Notes: generated by a model not told the origin, from the letters alone. DNA of 64,000 nt from Streptomyces sp. Sge12 (GCF_002080455.1 NZ_CP020555.1:4793501-4857500), one strand, 5' to 3'. Shown: positions 46,202-55,466, numbered from the stretch's first letter. Made by a program: numbers and translations.

Positions 46202-47935
46202 CTACTTGGCGCAGACGGCCTTGTCGGCCTGCGCCTGCTGCACGTCCTCGGGCAGCTGCTGCGGCGCGGCGGGCGCCAGGGGGGAACCCGGCTGCTGGAA
46301 GTCCGGACCCAGCGTCAGCTTCATCGCCGTCTTCGACGCCGCGTTCGCCGTCCCCACCTTCAGCGCGGTGGCCGGCAGGCCCATGATGTCCGCCAGCGCC
46401 CGGGCCTGGTCGGCCTGGTTGGGTGCGTACTCCAGCTGCGTGGCGCCGACCTTCGAGGGTGCGTTGCCGACGTTGCTGGACTTGGACACGCCCTTGCTGT
46501 TCTGCAGCCAGTTCACCGTGGTGGAGGCGGAGCCCTTGGGCCCGCCGCCGTTGTAGATGTTGACCCGTACGTCCGCCGCGGGGGCGCGGTTGCCCTGGAG
46601 CAGCGCGTCCTGCTTGGCCTTCGCGTCGGCGTCGGCCGCCTCCTTGGCGGCCTGCTCCTTCTTCTCGACCTCGGTGAGCGAGACGTCCCCCCGGATCATC
46701 TGCAGCAGCGGATCGGCGAGGGCCTGGTTGACGACGACGGTGGCCTTGACCTTCTCGGCCGGGTTGTCGAGCACCGGCAGGGTGGTGAAGGTGATGTTCT
46801 TGAGGTCGATGTCCTTCAACTCGCCCGCCAGGTCGGTGAGTTTGTTGATGGAGCCCAGACCCTGGTCCACGGTCAGCGACTTGGTGGCCGCCTCCGCCAG
46901 CGAGAAGAACTTCTTCGGACTGGTCAGCGTTTCCTTGGACTTCATCTCGCGCATCATCGAACCCAGGAACTGCTGCTGGGTCTTGATCCGGTCCAGGTCG
47001 CTCTCGTTGCCGAAGGCGTGCCGGGTCCGCACGAAGGCCAGGGCCTCCTCGCCCTGCAACCGGTGCTCGCCCTCCGACAGCTTGAGCTTGGAGTCCTTGT
47101 CGTCGACCGCCTTCTCCAGGCAGACGGGCACCCCGCCGACCGCGGTGCTCAGGGTCTTCACCGCGTTGAAGTCGACCATCATGAAGTTGTCGACCTCTAT
47201 GCCGGTGAGGCCCTTCACGGTGCGCATGGTGCAGCCCGCGTCGCGACCCTCTTGACCCAGGCTGTTGTTGAAGCGGACCCCCTTCGAGCCCCGGACGTCC
47301 TTCGTCGTCCCGTCCGGCTGCTTCGTCGGGCAGTCCGGGATGTTGGTGATCAGGTCGCGGGGGATCGACAGCGCGGTGGCGTTGCTGCGGTCCTTGGCGA
47401 TGTGGAAGAGGATCGTGGTGTCGGCGTGGCCGACGCTCTCCTTGTCGCCGTAGCCCTCGTTGCCCGCACCGCTGCGCTTGTCGGTGCCGATGACCAGGAT
47501 GTTGATGGCCTGGTCCTTCTTGAACCCGCCGGTGCCCGCGCCCGCGATGTCGGTGACGCTCAGATTGCCGTTCAGGTGGTCGTAGTAGAGGTACGCCGCC
47601 AGCGAGCCGCCGACCAGCAGGAACGCCAGCGTCCCACCGGTGATGACCAGTGCCTTCTTGCGGCGTCCACCACCGCCGGCGCCGCCGCCCTTGCGGGAGC
47701 GGCCACCGCGCCGGCCGCCGGGCGGGGCATCGCCGCGCCGCGGCTTGGGCACACCGGGTGAGGGGGAGGTGGGGGTGGAGGGAGCAGACGGCGATCTGCG
47801 GGGTGCGGTGACCTTGGGCCGCGCTTGCGCGGCGGAGTCGGCCAGTCGCAGTTCGTAGTTGCCGGTGCGGGGATTGAGTACCCACTGGTCAGCGGGGTCG
47901 ATCTCTTCCGCCCGCCCACGGCTTTGCGCATCCAC
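46202..47935 (-). CDS. LCP family protein 4 with LytR_C domain
   Basis: A 577-residue protein from GTG 47935 (VDAQSRGRAEEIDPADQWV). The N-terminal ~90 residues are cytoplasmic, containing a DPADQWVLNPRTGNYELRL segment seen in actinobacterial LCP proteins, then basic Gly-rich linker and TM ~97-118. LCP motifs: NILVIGTDKRSGAGNEGYG, LSIPRDLITNIPDC, VDNFMMVDFNAV, GGVPVCLEKAV and LAFVRTRHAFGNESDLDRIKTQQQFL. LytR_C ~440-540. Ends QQAQADKAVCAK. Upstream DNA has TATAAG as a possible -10. Confidence 0.93.
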   Translation of the reverse strand: MDAQSRGRAEEIDPADQWVLNPRTGNYELRLADSAAQARPKVTAPRRSPSAPSTPTSPSPGVPKPRRGDAPPGGRRGGRSRKGGGAGGGGRRKKALVITGGTLAFLLVGGSLAAYLYYDHLNGNLSVTDIAGAGTGGFKKDQAINILVIGTDKRSGAGNEGYGDKESVGHADTTILFHIAKDRSNATALSIPRDLITNIPDCPTKQPDGTTKDVRGSKGVRFNNSLGQEGRDAGCTMRTVKGLTGIEVDNFMMVDFNAVKTLSTAVGGVPVCLEKAVDDKDSKLKLSEGEHRLQGEEALAFVRTRHAFGNESDLDRIKTQQQFLGSMMREMKSKETLTSPKKFFSLAEAATKSLTVDQGLGSINKLTDLAGELKDIDLKNITFTTLPVLDNPAEKVKATVVVNQALADPLLQMIRGDVSLTEVEKKEQAAKEAADADAKAKQDALLQGNRAPAADVRVNIYNGGGPKGSASTTVNWLQNSKGVSKSSNVGNAPSKVGATQLEYAPNQADQARALADIMGLPATALKVGTANAASKTAMKLTLGPDFQQPGSPLAPAAPQQLPEDVQQAQADKAVCAK

Positions 47936-48157
47936 GGTTGCTCGAATCCTCCGTCGGTGCCTCGCGACGCGCCTCCCCCAGGCGCACGGTCAACGATCCG
48001 GCTGCTGGTGCCCGATCTCTGGTCCGGCCGGGCACCGGATCGCTCACCCTATCCGCCCTGTTCGGCCGCAAACCATGCTGGTGACAAATTCCACTCCCCT
48101 TATAACGGGGTGAACCACCCATCCCACTCGGTTCGGTCACCGGCTTTTGGGATTGCT

Positions 48158-49402
48158 TTACCGGCAGTCGGCGTTCCCCGCGGTGGTTCCGGTGAAAGTA
48201 GGGACGGGCAGGGGGGATGTGGTGGTTCCCTCGTCCGTGCCGTCCGCGTCCGTATCGGATGTTCCGGGCGTATCGGACTCGGTGTCGTCGCCGGCGGCCT
48301 CGGCCGCGGGGGCAGTCGGCCTGGGCTTCGGCGGGGTCACCGTGACCGGCTTGTCCATCCGCAGCTGCTGGAACAGGCGTTCCGCGGCGGGCTCGACCAG
48401 TTCGTCCCGGTTCGGGTTGGGTGCATAGGGCTTGCGGGGAACCGTCAGGAACTTAACCTGATCGGTCGGTATGTCCCGCATGCCCCGCACCAGTTCGTAC
48501 AGGCCGCGCAGCGAGGCCAGTGCCGGGTCCGTGGTCACCGAGGAGGTCGCCGCGTCCAGCAGCGGGTACAGCCGGGTCGGATTGAGCAGCACCCCGTTGC
48601 TCTGCACCTTCTTGACGAGCGAGCCGAGGAACTGCTGCTGCCGGCCCATCCGTTCGGTGTCGCTGCCGTTGCCCAGGCTGTGCCGGGCGCGCACGAAGCC
48701 CAGCGCCTGCTCGCCCCGGAGGGTCTGGCGCCCGGCGGCCAGCCGCAGCTTCGCCTCCACGTCGTTCACCGGCTCCTTGAGGCAGACCTCGACACCGCCG
48801 ATCGCGTCGACCATCTTCTTGAACCCGTCGAAGTCGATCACCATGTGGTGGTCGATCCGGATCCCGGTGAGCTTCTCCACGGTACGGATCGTGCAGGCCG
48901 CCCCGCCCCACTCGAACGCCCAGTTGAACTGCGCGAACTGCTCGGCGGTGCGGCTGCCGTCCGGCTGCGTGCACACGGGGATGTCCGTCATCAGGTCCCG
49001 CGGTATCGACACCGCGGTCGCGCTCCTGCGGTCCTGCGGCAGGTGCAGCAGGATCGTGGTGTCCGAGCGCTCGGTGCCCTTGTCCCGCCCGTACCCGGCG
49101 TTGTTCCTGCCGGAGCGCGAGTCCGAGCCGATCAGCAGGATGTTCTGGGCCCCGGTGGCCAGGTGGGCCGGGCGCTCGCGCTCGTAGCGCCGCAGCTCGG
49201 CCGCGGCCGAGGTGTCCTCGGTGATGTTCCCGTCGAGCTTGTTGTAGAGCCACCAGCCGGTGGCCGTGCCCGCCAGGACCAGCAGGACCATTCCGAGCCC
49301 GACGCGGCGCAGCAGGCGGCTCCGGCGCCCACGGCCGCGCGGGGGCCGCCCCGCGCCCCCGTCCGCGTCGGTGCCGCCCGGTATGCCTGCGCTGTCCGTC
49401 AC
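48158..49402 (-). CDS. LCP family protein 5
   Basis: A 414-residue protein from GTG 49402. TM ~34-54 after a Gly/Arg-rich start; LCP domain (~85-320) with ILLIGSDSRSGRNNAGYG, VSIPRDLMTDIPVC, FNWAFEWGGAACTI, IDHHMVIDFDGF, GGVEVCLKEPV and LGFVRARHSLGNGSDTERMGRQQQFL. The tail is disordered, Thr/Asp-rich and ends in GNADCR; no LytR_C domain. It lies upstream of LCP 4 in the same direction with a 222-bp gap. Confidence 0.92.
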   Translation of the reverse strand: MTDSAGIPGGTDADGGAGRPPRGRGRRSRLLRRVGLGMVLLVLAGTATGWWLYNKLDGNITEDTSAAAELRRYERERPAHLATGAQNILLIGSDSRSGRNNAGYGRDKGTERSDTTILLHLPQDRRSATAVSIPRDLMTDIPVCTQPDGSRTAEQFAQFNWAFEWGGAACTIRTVEKLTGIRIDHHMVIDFDGFKKMVDAIGGVEVCLKEPVNDVEAKLRLAAGRQTLRGEQALGFVRARHSLGNGSDTERMGRQQQFLGSLVKKVQSNGVLLNPTRLYPLLDAATSSVTTDPALASLRGLYELVRGMRDIPTDQVKFLTVPRKPYAPNPNRDELVEPAAERLFQQLRMDKPVTVTPPKPRPTAPAAEAAGDDTESDTPGTSDTDADGTDEGTTTSPLPVPTFTGTTAGNADCR

Positions 49403-49472
49403 TGGCGTCCGTCCCCTCGCCGCTACGACTCAAGGCCGTCGGCCGTACGGGTGAGCACGGCCACTGCCGATG

Positions 49473-49506
49473 CTGCCCCCGGGCGGCCGGAGCAGCCCGG
49501 GGGCAG
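49473..49506 (-). terminator. Hairpin after the AMP-binding-like gene
   Basis: A 12-bp stem (49473-49484 with 49495-49506) with a 10-nt loop. It lies between the TIGR03089-like gene and LCP 5 on the minus strand. Confidence 0.65.
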
Positions 49507-49587
49507 GGGCCTGTCTAGGGCCATGCGGGTGACAAATCGCCCGTACCTGCCCTTCACCAGTGTGGGCGAAGGGCGTCCGGCCGGCGA

Positions 49588-50337
49588 TCAGACGGTGTGG
49601 GTGATGCGCTCGCTCTCGCCGCGCCGGGCCAGGTCCTGCGGGGAGAGCCGGTCCAGGTTCCGGCACAGCACCACGGACCCGCCCGCGGCCAGCGCGGCGT
49701 AGAGCCCGGCCGAGAGCCCCTCCCAGGTGTCGTAGCCGAGCCCGGTCAGCACCCGCGAGCCCTCGCCGAGGCCCCGCTTCGCCGCGTCCTCGCGGGCACG
49801 GGCCACCAGCGCCGTGTGCGTGAGCTCCTCGCCGTCGACGACCAGCGCCGGGCCCTCGGGGTCCACCGGCACGAAGGGGGCGAAGCGGTCGCCCTGCCCC
49901 GGCACCTCCACCGCGTAGTCGGCGAAACCGGCCGGCGGCTGCGGGAAGCGTCCGCCCAGCGGCCGCAGCGCGAGCGCGACGCGCTCACCGCCGCACGCCC
50001 GGGCCTGCTCCAGGGTGTCCGGCCCGCTGACGACGAGGTCCGCTCCGGCCGGATCGCCACCGACCTCGGCGACGACCCCGACCGAGGCGCAGGCGAGCAG
50101 CCAGACCGCGCTCTGCCAGTGCGCCGGGAGCATCAGCGCGAGCCGGTCCCCGGGCTCGGCCCCCAGATCCCCCTGGAGCAGATTGGCGGTCTTGGCCACC
50201 CAATTGGCGAAGGTCGCGACGGACAATTCGACGCGCTCGCCGGTGGCGTCGTCGTAGAAGGTGACGAGCGGGCGGCCCGGATCGGCGGCGAGCGCGGATC
50301 GCAGCAGGTCGGCAGGGGTGCGGTCAATGGCGTTCAC
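49588..50337 (-). CDS. Short AMP-binding-like protein (TIGR03089 family)
   Basis: A 249-residue protein from GTG 50337 (VNAIDRTPADLLRSAL). It resembles the N-terminal part of acyl-adenylating enzymes: PLVTFYDDATGERVELSVATFANWVAKTANLL, then GDRLALMLPAHWQSAVWLLACASVG. The central TSGTTG-type AMP loop and the C-terminal lid are absent. Such short proteins match the actinobacterial TIGR03089 group, so this is a normal member rather than a truncation. Function unknown; it cannot adenylate by the standard mechanism. Confidence 0.82.
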   Translation of the reverse strand: MNAIDRTPADLLRSALAADPGRPLVTFYDDATGERVELSVATFANWVAKTANLLQGDLGAEPGDRLALMLPAHWQSAVWLLACASVGVVAEVGGDPAGADLVVSGPDTLEQARACGGERVALALRPLGGRFPQPPAGFADYAVEVPGQGDRFAPFVPVDPEGPALVVDGEELTHTALVARAREDAAKRGLGEGSRVLTGLGYDTWEGLSAGLYAALAAGGSVVLCRNLDRLSPQDLARRGESERITHTV

Positions 50338-50413
50338 CCGGCACAGGGTACGCGGGCCCGTCCCTCGTACGGGGGCCGCCGGCTCCCCCGTACGGGGGAG
50401 GGGTATCCACGGC

Positions 50414-51868
50414 GTGTCGGACGGAGCGTCAGTTCTCCGATGGCGCCCGGCGGTCCGGGTGCTCACCATCCTGTTCATGCGTGGATTCCTTGCTTCCTCG
50501 ATCGGCGTCGCGACGGCCGCCGTACTGGCCCTGCCCCTCGCGCTCCCCACTCCCGCCCTGGCCGAGTCCGCCCCCGTAACCCCCGCCGGGTCCACCCAGT
50601 CGCTGCCGCTCGTCCCCCTGGGGCCCTCGGCGACGCGGGCACCCGGAGTCCCCGGAATGAGCGCCTCTGCGGGCCGCCCCGAGACGCAGGGGCTGACCGC
50701 ACGCGAGGTCAAGACGTTCTCGCTGGTCGGCGTGGTCTGGGACGACGCGGCCACCGAACTGAACGGCCGGGTCCAGGTACGCACCCGCTCCGTCCGCACC
50801 GCCACCTGGTCGGACTGGCAGGACGTCGAGACCCACAACGGCGAGCACGCCGCCGACCCCGACGCGGCGGAACGCGGCTCCCGCCCGATCCGCGGCGCCA
50901 CCGCCCCGCTGTGGGTGGGCGAGTCCGACGGCGTGGAGATCCGCGTCCAGGCCGAGCCCGGCGCCCCCACCACCCGCGCCCCCTCCCGGCTGCCCTCGGG
51001 CATGCGGATCGAACTCGTCGACCCGGGCGCGGAGGTCCCCGCCACGGGCTCCGACGGCAAGAACACCGGCCCCGAGGGCGACGGTGACGGCAAGGGCGAG
51101 ATGGTGCCCGCCATGTCGATGGCGACGGCGGAGTCCTCCGCCGCGAACGTCCCGCACGCCTCGCTCGGCGCGAACGAGATCACCGCACTCGACAAGGCCG
51201 ACTCCACCGCCGACGCCGTCTTCGCCAGCGACGGCGCACTGACCGCCGCGGCCGCCCCGTACATCGGCCCGCGCCCGCGGATCGTCACCCGCAAGGGCTG
51301 GGGCGCGAACGAGGGCCTGCGCGAGCCGGGCTTCGTCTACACGAGCACGGTGAAGGCGGCCTTCGTCCACCACAGCGCCTCCGGCAACAACTACGCCTGC
51401 AAGGACGCCCCCGCGGTCCTGCGCAGCCTCTACCGCTACCACGTGGTCAGCAACGGCTGGCGGGACTTCGGCTACAACTTCGCCGTCGACAAGTGCGGCA
51501 CGGTCTACGAGGGCCGCGCGGGCGGCGTCTCCAAGGCGGTCCTCGGCGCGCACACCATGGGCTTCAACACCAACAGCATGGGCGTCGTGGTGCTGGGCAC
51601 CTTCACCTCCTCGGCCCCGCCGGCGGTGGCGGTCGACGCGGTCGCCCGCCTCACCGCCTGGAAGCTCGGCCTCTTCGGCCGGGACCCGCGCGCGAAGACG
51701 ACCCTGACCTCGGGCGGCGGCAACCGCTACCCCAAGGGCAGGAACGTGTCGATGAACGTCATCGCGGGCCACCGGGACGGCTTCGCCACCCAATGCCCGG
51801 GCACGAAGCTCTACGGCAAGCTGGGCGCGACCCGCACGGCCTCGGCCAAGCTCCAGGGCCGCCCGTAG
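50414..51868 (+). CDS. Peptidoglycan recognition / N-acetylmuramoyl-L-alanine amidase
   Basis: A 484-residue secreted protein. GTG 50414 is preferred because GGAGGGG lies ~10 nt upstream; ATG 50477 also gives a signal peptide (MRGFLASSIG...LALPTPALAES). After an Ala/Pro-rich region the C-terminal ~190 residues form an Amidase_2/PGRP domain: RKGWGANEGLR, AAFVHHSASGNNY (zinc His), YRYHVVSNGWRDFGYNFAVDKCGTVYEGR (Tyr/His), GAHTMGFN and IAGHRDGFATQCPG (zinc His and Cys). It cuts the amide between MurNAc and the peptide stem. Separate promoter from the divergent gene. Confidence 0.92.
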   Translation: MSDGASVLRWRPAVRVLTILFMRGFLASSIGVATAAVLALPLALPTPALAESAPVTPAGSTQSLPLVPLGPSATRAPGVPGMSASAGRPETQGLTAREVKTFSLVGVVWDDAATELNGRVQVRTRSVRTATWSDWQDVETHNGEHAADPDAAERGSRPIRGATAPLWVGESDGVEIRVQAEPGAPTTRAPSRLPSGMRIELVDPGAEVPATGSDGKNTGPEGDGDGKGEMVPAMSMATAESSAANVPHASLGANEITALDKADSTADAVFASDGALTAAAAPYIGPRPRIVTRKGWGANEGLREPGFVYTSTVKAAFVHHSASGNNYACKDAPAVLRSLYRYHVVSNGWRDFGYNFAVDKCGTVYEGRAGGVSKAVLGAHTMGFNTNSMGVVVLGTFTSSAPPAVAVDAVARLTAWKLGLFGRDPRAKTTLTSGGGNRYPKGRNVSMNVIAGHRDGFATQCPGTKLYGKLGATRTASAKLQGRP

Positions 51869-51970
51869 CCTCCGGCGGTCCGCAGGGTCCGTGGATGCGG
51901 TGCCGCTGCCGGGGCTCCGCCCCGCACCCCCTGCGGCGCCCCGGGGGACGCGGCCGGGCCCGGCCAGGCG

Positions 51971-52122
51971 TCTCTCCGGATCCTGTCGGCCGGGCCCGCG
52001 GCGTCCGCTGCCGTACATGGCAAGGCGGAGGAGCGCACCGCGTACCGGACGTCCTCGGGCGCCCCGGCAACGCGGCCGGGTGCGGTGCCGGGCGTCGCGG
52101 GCCCGACAGGATCCGGAAGAGA
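51971..52122. repeat. Long imperfect inverted repeat (intergenic element)
   Basis: Outer arms TCTCTCCGGATCCTGTCGG (51971-51989) and its complement (52103-52122, one extra base) enclose about 110 bp. Inner GGGCCCGCGGCGTC-type segments pair with GCGTCGCGGGCCC. It fills most of the gap between the amidase and the glycosylase and looks like a small palindromic element; it may also end transcription. Confidence 0.6.
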
Positions 52123-52139
52123 CGGCTTAGGCTCGGGGC

Positions 52140-53138
52140 ATGGCCGGCCGCTTCGATCCCCTGACCCGCGCCGCCGTCCGCGGCGGCCGGACCGACGTAC
52201 CCGCGGGCCGGGGCGGCGCCGCCGGTTCCGGGGCCAGGGAGCGCCGCTGGACCCCCGACGGGCCCGTCGACCTCGGGCTCACCCTCGGCCCGCTCCGCCG
52301 GGGCCCCGCCGACCCCACCTTCCGCACCACCCCCGACGGCTCCGTCTGGCGTACCGGCCGCAGCCCGCAGGGCCTCGCCGCCACCCTGCGGGTCTCCGGG
52401 ACCGGCACGGAGATCACCGCCGAGGCCTGGGGCCCCGGCGCCGACTGGTTCCTGGAACAGCTGCCCGCGCTGCTCGGCGCCGGTGACGACCCCGCCGCGT
52501 TCGTGCCCCGCCACCGCCTCGTGCACGCGAGCCACCGCCGCCGCCCGGGCCTGCGCCTGACCCGCACCGGCCTGGTCCTCGAATCCCTGATCCCCACGGT
52601 CCTCGAGCAGAAGGTCACCGCCGACGAGGCCTACCGCGCCTGGCGCCGCCTCGTGCGCCAGTACGGCGAGCCCGCCCCGGGCCCGAACCCGGACCTGTAC
52701 GTCCTGCCCGCCCCGCGGACCTGGGCGATGATCCCCTCCTGGGACTGGCACCGGGCCGGGGTCGACGCCAAGCGCTCCGACACGATCCTGCGGGCCGTCC
52801 GCGTGGCGAACCGGCTGGAGGAGGCGGCCGCGATGGACCTGCCCGGAGCCGTGCGCAGGCTGGAGGCCGTCCCCGGCATCGGCCCGTGGACCTCCGCCGA
52901 GACCCTCCAGCGCAGCAACGGCGCCCCGGACGCGATCACCACAGGCGACCTCCACCTGCCCGGCATCATCGGCTTCGCCCTCACGGGCGACCGCGACACC
53001 GACGACGCCGCCATGCTGGAGCTCCTCGCCCCGTACGCCGGCCAGCGCCACCGCGCGGCCCGCCTCATCCTCCTGGCGGGCCGCACCCCGCCCCGCCGCG
53101 CGCCCCGGATGCCGCGCAGCGACATCGGCCGTTTCTAA
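52140..53138 (+). CDS. HhH-GPD DNA glycosylase (AlkA-type, DNA-3-methyladenine glycosylase)
   Basis: A 332-residue protein. The N-terminal half (~1-140) is an AlkA/OGG-like beta domain with DPTFRTTPDGSVWRTGRS. The HhH-GPD domain (~150-320) has VLEQKVTADEAYRAWRRLV, the hairpin LEAVPGIGPWTSAETL, and the catalytic aspartate in ITTGDLHLPG. It removes alkylated purines and starts base-excision repair. No iron-sulphur cysteines are present. It converges on fbiB with a 14-bp gap and no clear terminator. Confidence 0.87.
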   Translation: MAGRFDPLTRAAVRGGRTDVPAGRGGAAGSGARERRWTPDGPVDLGLTLGPLRRGPADPTFRTTPDGSVWRTGRSPQGLAATLRVSGTGTEITAEAWGPGADWFLEQLPALLGAGDDPAAFVPRHRLVHASHRRRPGLRLTRTGLVLESLIPTVLEQKVTADEAYRAWRRLVRQYGEPAPGPNPDLYVLPAPRTWAMIPSWDWHRAGVDAKRSDTILRAVRVANRLEEAAAMDLPGAVRRLEAVPGIGPWTSAETLQRSNGAPDAITTGDLHLPGIIGFALTGDRDTDDAAMLELLAPYAGQRHRAARLILLAGRTPPRRAPRMPRSDIGRF

Positions 53139-53152
53139 CGGGTGCTGGTGTC

Positions 53153-54451
53153 TCAGCGGACCTGGATGAAGTCCGCCGCGGACCGCCCCGGGCGCTCCGC
53201 AGGGGCCGCCGCAGGGTGCCCCACCGCCACCGTTCCCATCGGGTCCCAGTCCTGCGGCAGCTCCAGCACCTCCCGCACCACGTCCCGGCAGAACATCGTC
53301 GAGGACACCCACGCCGACCCCAGCCGCTCCCCGGCGAGCGCGACCAGCAGGTTCTGCACGCCCGCGCCCATGGCGACCACGAACATCTCCCGCTCGGCGG
53401 TGTCCCGCCGCGCGTGCCCGTAGTGGTGCGCGCCGTCCGTCACCAGACACGGCACCACCAGGTACGGCGCGGCCCGCAGCACGTCCCCGCGCCTGACCCG
53501 CTTGGCGACGGACTCCTCGGACTTGCCGTCCGCCCGCAGGTCCGCGATCCACGCGTCCCGCATCGCGTCCAGCAGCCGCACCCGGGAGGCCTCGGACTCC
53601 AGCAGCACGAACCGCCACGGCGTCGTGTGGTGCGGGGCCGGGGCCGTCACGGCCGCCGCCACCGCCCGCCGGACCGCGCCCGGGTCCACCGGCTCCGCCG
53701 TGAAGGCCCGTACGGTACGGCGCTGCGTCACGGCTTCCCGTACCGCCTCCGAGGTGCCCAGCCGGAACATGTCGTCGGCCGGTGAGCGCACCAGGTCCCG
53801 GGCCGAGGAGCCCTCGCCCAGCAGGTGGGCCAGACCGCGTACGACGGCCACCGGCAGTCCGGCCGCCTTTCCCTTGACCAGGTCGCCGGCGGCGGCCAGC
53901 TCGTCCGCGGTCGCCACCACGGTCGCGCTCAGCGGATTGCCGTGCGCGTCCGTGCGGCCCCGCAGGTCGTCCAGGACCCGTACGCCCGCCGAGCCGATCG
54001 CCACGTCCGTCAGCCCGGTGCGCCACGGCCGCCCGAAGGTGTCCGTCACGACCACGCCCACGTCCACGGACAGGGTGTCGCGCACGCCGGCGCGGATCGC
54101 GGCGGCCGAGCCGTCCGGGTCCTCGGGCAGCAGCAGCACCGTGCCCGGAGCGGTGTTGGAGGCGTCCACGCCGGCCGCGGCCATCACCAGGCCCTGCCGG
54201 TTCTCGACGATCCGCAGCGGACCCCGGCGGGCGACCACCCGTACGGTCTCGGCGTCGATCGCGGCCTCGCGGGAGTCCGCCTCCACGATCCGGCCCTCGG
54301 CCTTGGAGACGATCTTCGAGGTGACCAGCAGGACGTCGCCGTCGCGCAGGTCGGGGGCGGCCGTCGTGATCAGCTTCGCCAGGTCGTCGCCCGGCCTGAC
54401 CTCCGGTATCCCTTCGACGGCCCGCACCTCGTACGCGGGCGCCCCCGTCAC
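53153..54451 (-). CDS. fbiB: Bifunctional F420:glutamate ligase / FMN reductase
   Basis: A 432-residue protein. Residues ~1-240 are the CofE-type coenzyme F420-0:L-glutamate ligase (LLVTSKIVSKAEGR, DTFGRPWRTGLTDVAIG, DDLRGRTDAHGNPLS); ~245-432 is a nitroreductase-like FMN domain (RRTVRAFTAEPVDPGAVRRAVAAAVTAPAPHHTTPWRFV). In actinobacteria this fusion adds the glutamate tail and reduces dehydro-F420-0. GTG start overlaps the fbiA stop by 4 bp. F420 feeds many redox steps of antibiotic synthesis. Confidence 0.95.
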   Translation of the reverse strand: MTGAPAYEVRAVEGIPEVRPGDDLAKLITTAAPDLRDGDVLLVTSKIVSKAEGRIVEADSREAAIDAETVRVVARRGPLRIVENRQGLVMAAAGVDASNTAPGTVLLLPEDPDGSAAAIRAGVRDTLSVDVGVVVTDTFGRPWRTGLTDVAIGSAGVRVLDDLRGRTDAHGNPLSATVVATADELAAAGDLVKGKAAGLPVAVVRGLAHLLGEGSSARDLVRSPADDMFRLGTSEAVREAVTQRRTVRAFTAEPVDPGAVRRAVAAAVTAPAPHHTTPWRFVLLESEASRVRLLDAMRDAWIADLRADGKSEESVAKRVRRGDVLRAAPYLVVPCLVTDGAHHYGHARRDTAEREMFVVAMGAGVQNLLVALAGERLGSAWVSSTMFCRDVVREVLELPQDWDPMGTVAVGHPAAAPAERPGRSAADFIQVR

Positions 54452-55407
54452 CGCGAGGCCTCCGCCAGCTCCAGCGCGGCGCGGGCCATCTCCGCGGTGG
54501 CCTCCAGGTCGGTCATCATCAGCGGCACCGCGCGGCAGGTGATGCCGGCGGCCTCCACCTCGGCGACGGCGCCGGCGTCCGCGGTGTCCACCAGCCAGCC
54601 GTCGAGCATCCCGGTCCCGTAGTGCAGGGCGACCGCGGCGGCGGTGGACTCGACGCCCACGGCGGCGAGCACCTTGTCGGCCATCCCGCGCACGGGCGCG
54701 CCCCCGACGATGGGGGAGAGGCCGATGACGGGCGCCGCGGCGGAGGCCACGGCGTCCCGGATGCCGGGGACGGCGAGGATCGTGCCGACCGAGACCACCG
54801 GGTTCGACGGCGGGAAGACGATCACGTCGGCGGCGGCGATGGCCTCCAGCACGCCCGGTGCGGGCTTGGCCTGCTCGGCGCCCACGGGTACGACGGCCTC
54901 CGCGTCCACCGAGGCGCGCAGCCGGACCCAGTACTCCTGGAAGTGGATGACGCGGCGCTCGCCGGTGCCCGCCTCGGTGATCGCGACGTGGGTCTCGACC
55001 CGGTCGTCGGTCATGGGCAGCAGCCGTACGCCGGGCTGCCAGCGGTCGCAGAGGGCCTCGGTGACGGCGCTCAGCGGGTAGCCCGCGCCGAGCATCTGCG
55101 TCCGCACGATGTGGGTGGCGAAGTCGCGGTCGCCGAGGCCGAACCAGGTGGGTCCGACCCCGTACGCCGCGAGTTCCTCCTTGACGGTGAAGGACTCGTC
55201 GGTGCGCCCCCAGCCCTGGTCCTCGTTGATGCCACCGCCGAGGGTGTACATCACCGTGTCCAGGTCGGGGCAGACCTTGAGCCCGAAGAGGTGAATGTCG
55301 TCACCGGTGTTGCCGATGACCGTGATGTCCGCGTCGGGCACTGCCGACTTGAGACCGCGAAGGAACCGGGCGCCGCCTATACCGCCGGCCAGAACAACGA
55401 TGCGCAT
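54448..55407 (-). CDS. fbiA: 2-phospho-L-lactate (or PEP) transferase, F420 synthesis
   Basis: A 319-residue CofD-family enzyme from ATG 55407. It starts IVVLAGGIGGARFLRGLKSAVP, followed by VIGNTGDDIHLFGLKVCPDLDTVMYTLGG and GPTWFGLGDRDFATHIVRTQML, and later FPPSNPVVSVGTIL. It transfers the phospho-lactyl/phosphoenolpyruvyl group of the LPPG/EPPG guanosine compound to the deazaflavin Fo. Coupled to fbiB by a 4-bp overlap. Cysteine dioxygenase lies 59 bp upstream on the same strand, so readthrough is possible. Confidence 0.95.
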   Translation of the reverse strand: MRIVVLAGGIGGARFLRGLKSAVPDADITVIGNTGDDIHLFGLKVCPDLDTVMYTLGGGINEDQGWGRTDESFTVKEELAAYGVGPTWFGLGDRDFATHIVRTQMLGAGYPLSAVTEALCDRWQPGVRLLPMTDDRVETHVAITEAGTGERRVIHFQEYWVRLRASVDAEAVVPVGAEQAKPAPGVLEAIAAADVIVFPPSNPVVSVGTILAVPGIRDAVASAAAPVIGLSPIVGGAPVRGMADKVLAAVGVESTAAAVALHYGTGMLDGWLVDTADAGAVAEVEAAGITCRAVPLMMTDLEATAEMARAALELAEASR

Positions 55408-55466
55408 GCAGACAGTCTGTCAGCCGGAGGCTGTCGTCGAGGGGCGGTGGTCGGGCCGTTCGGGGG

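Noticed and set aside
49588..51294. Extending the AMP-binding-like gene upstream to 51294
   Set aside because: The extension runs antisense through the amidase gene with no homology; GTG 50337 starts the recognisable domain.
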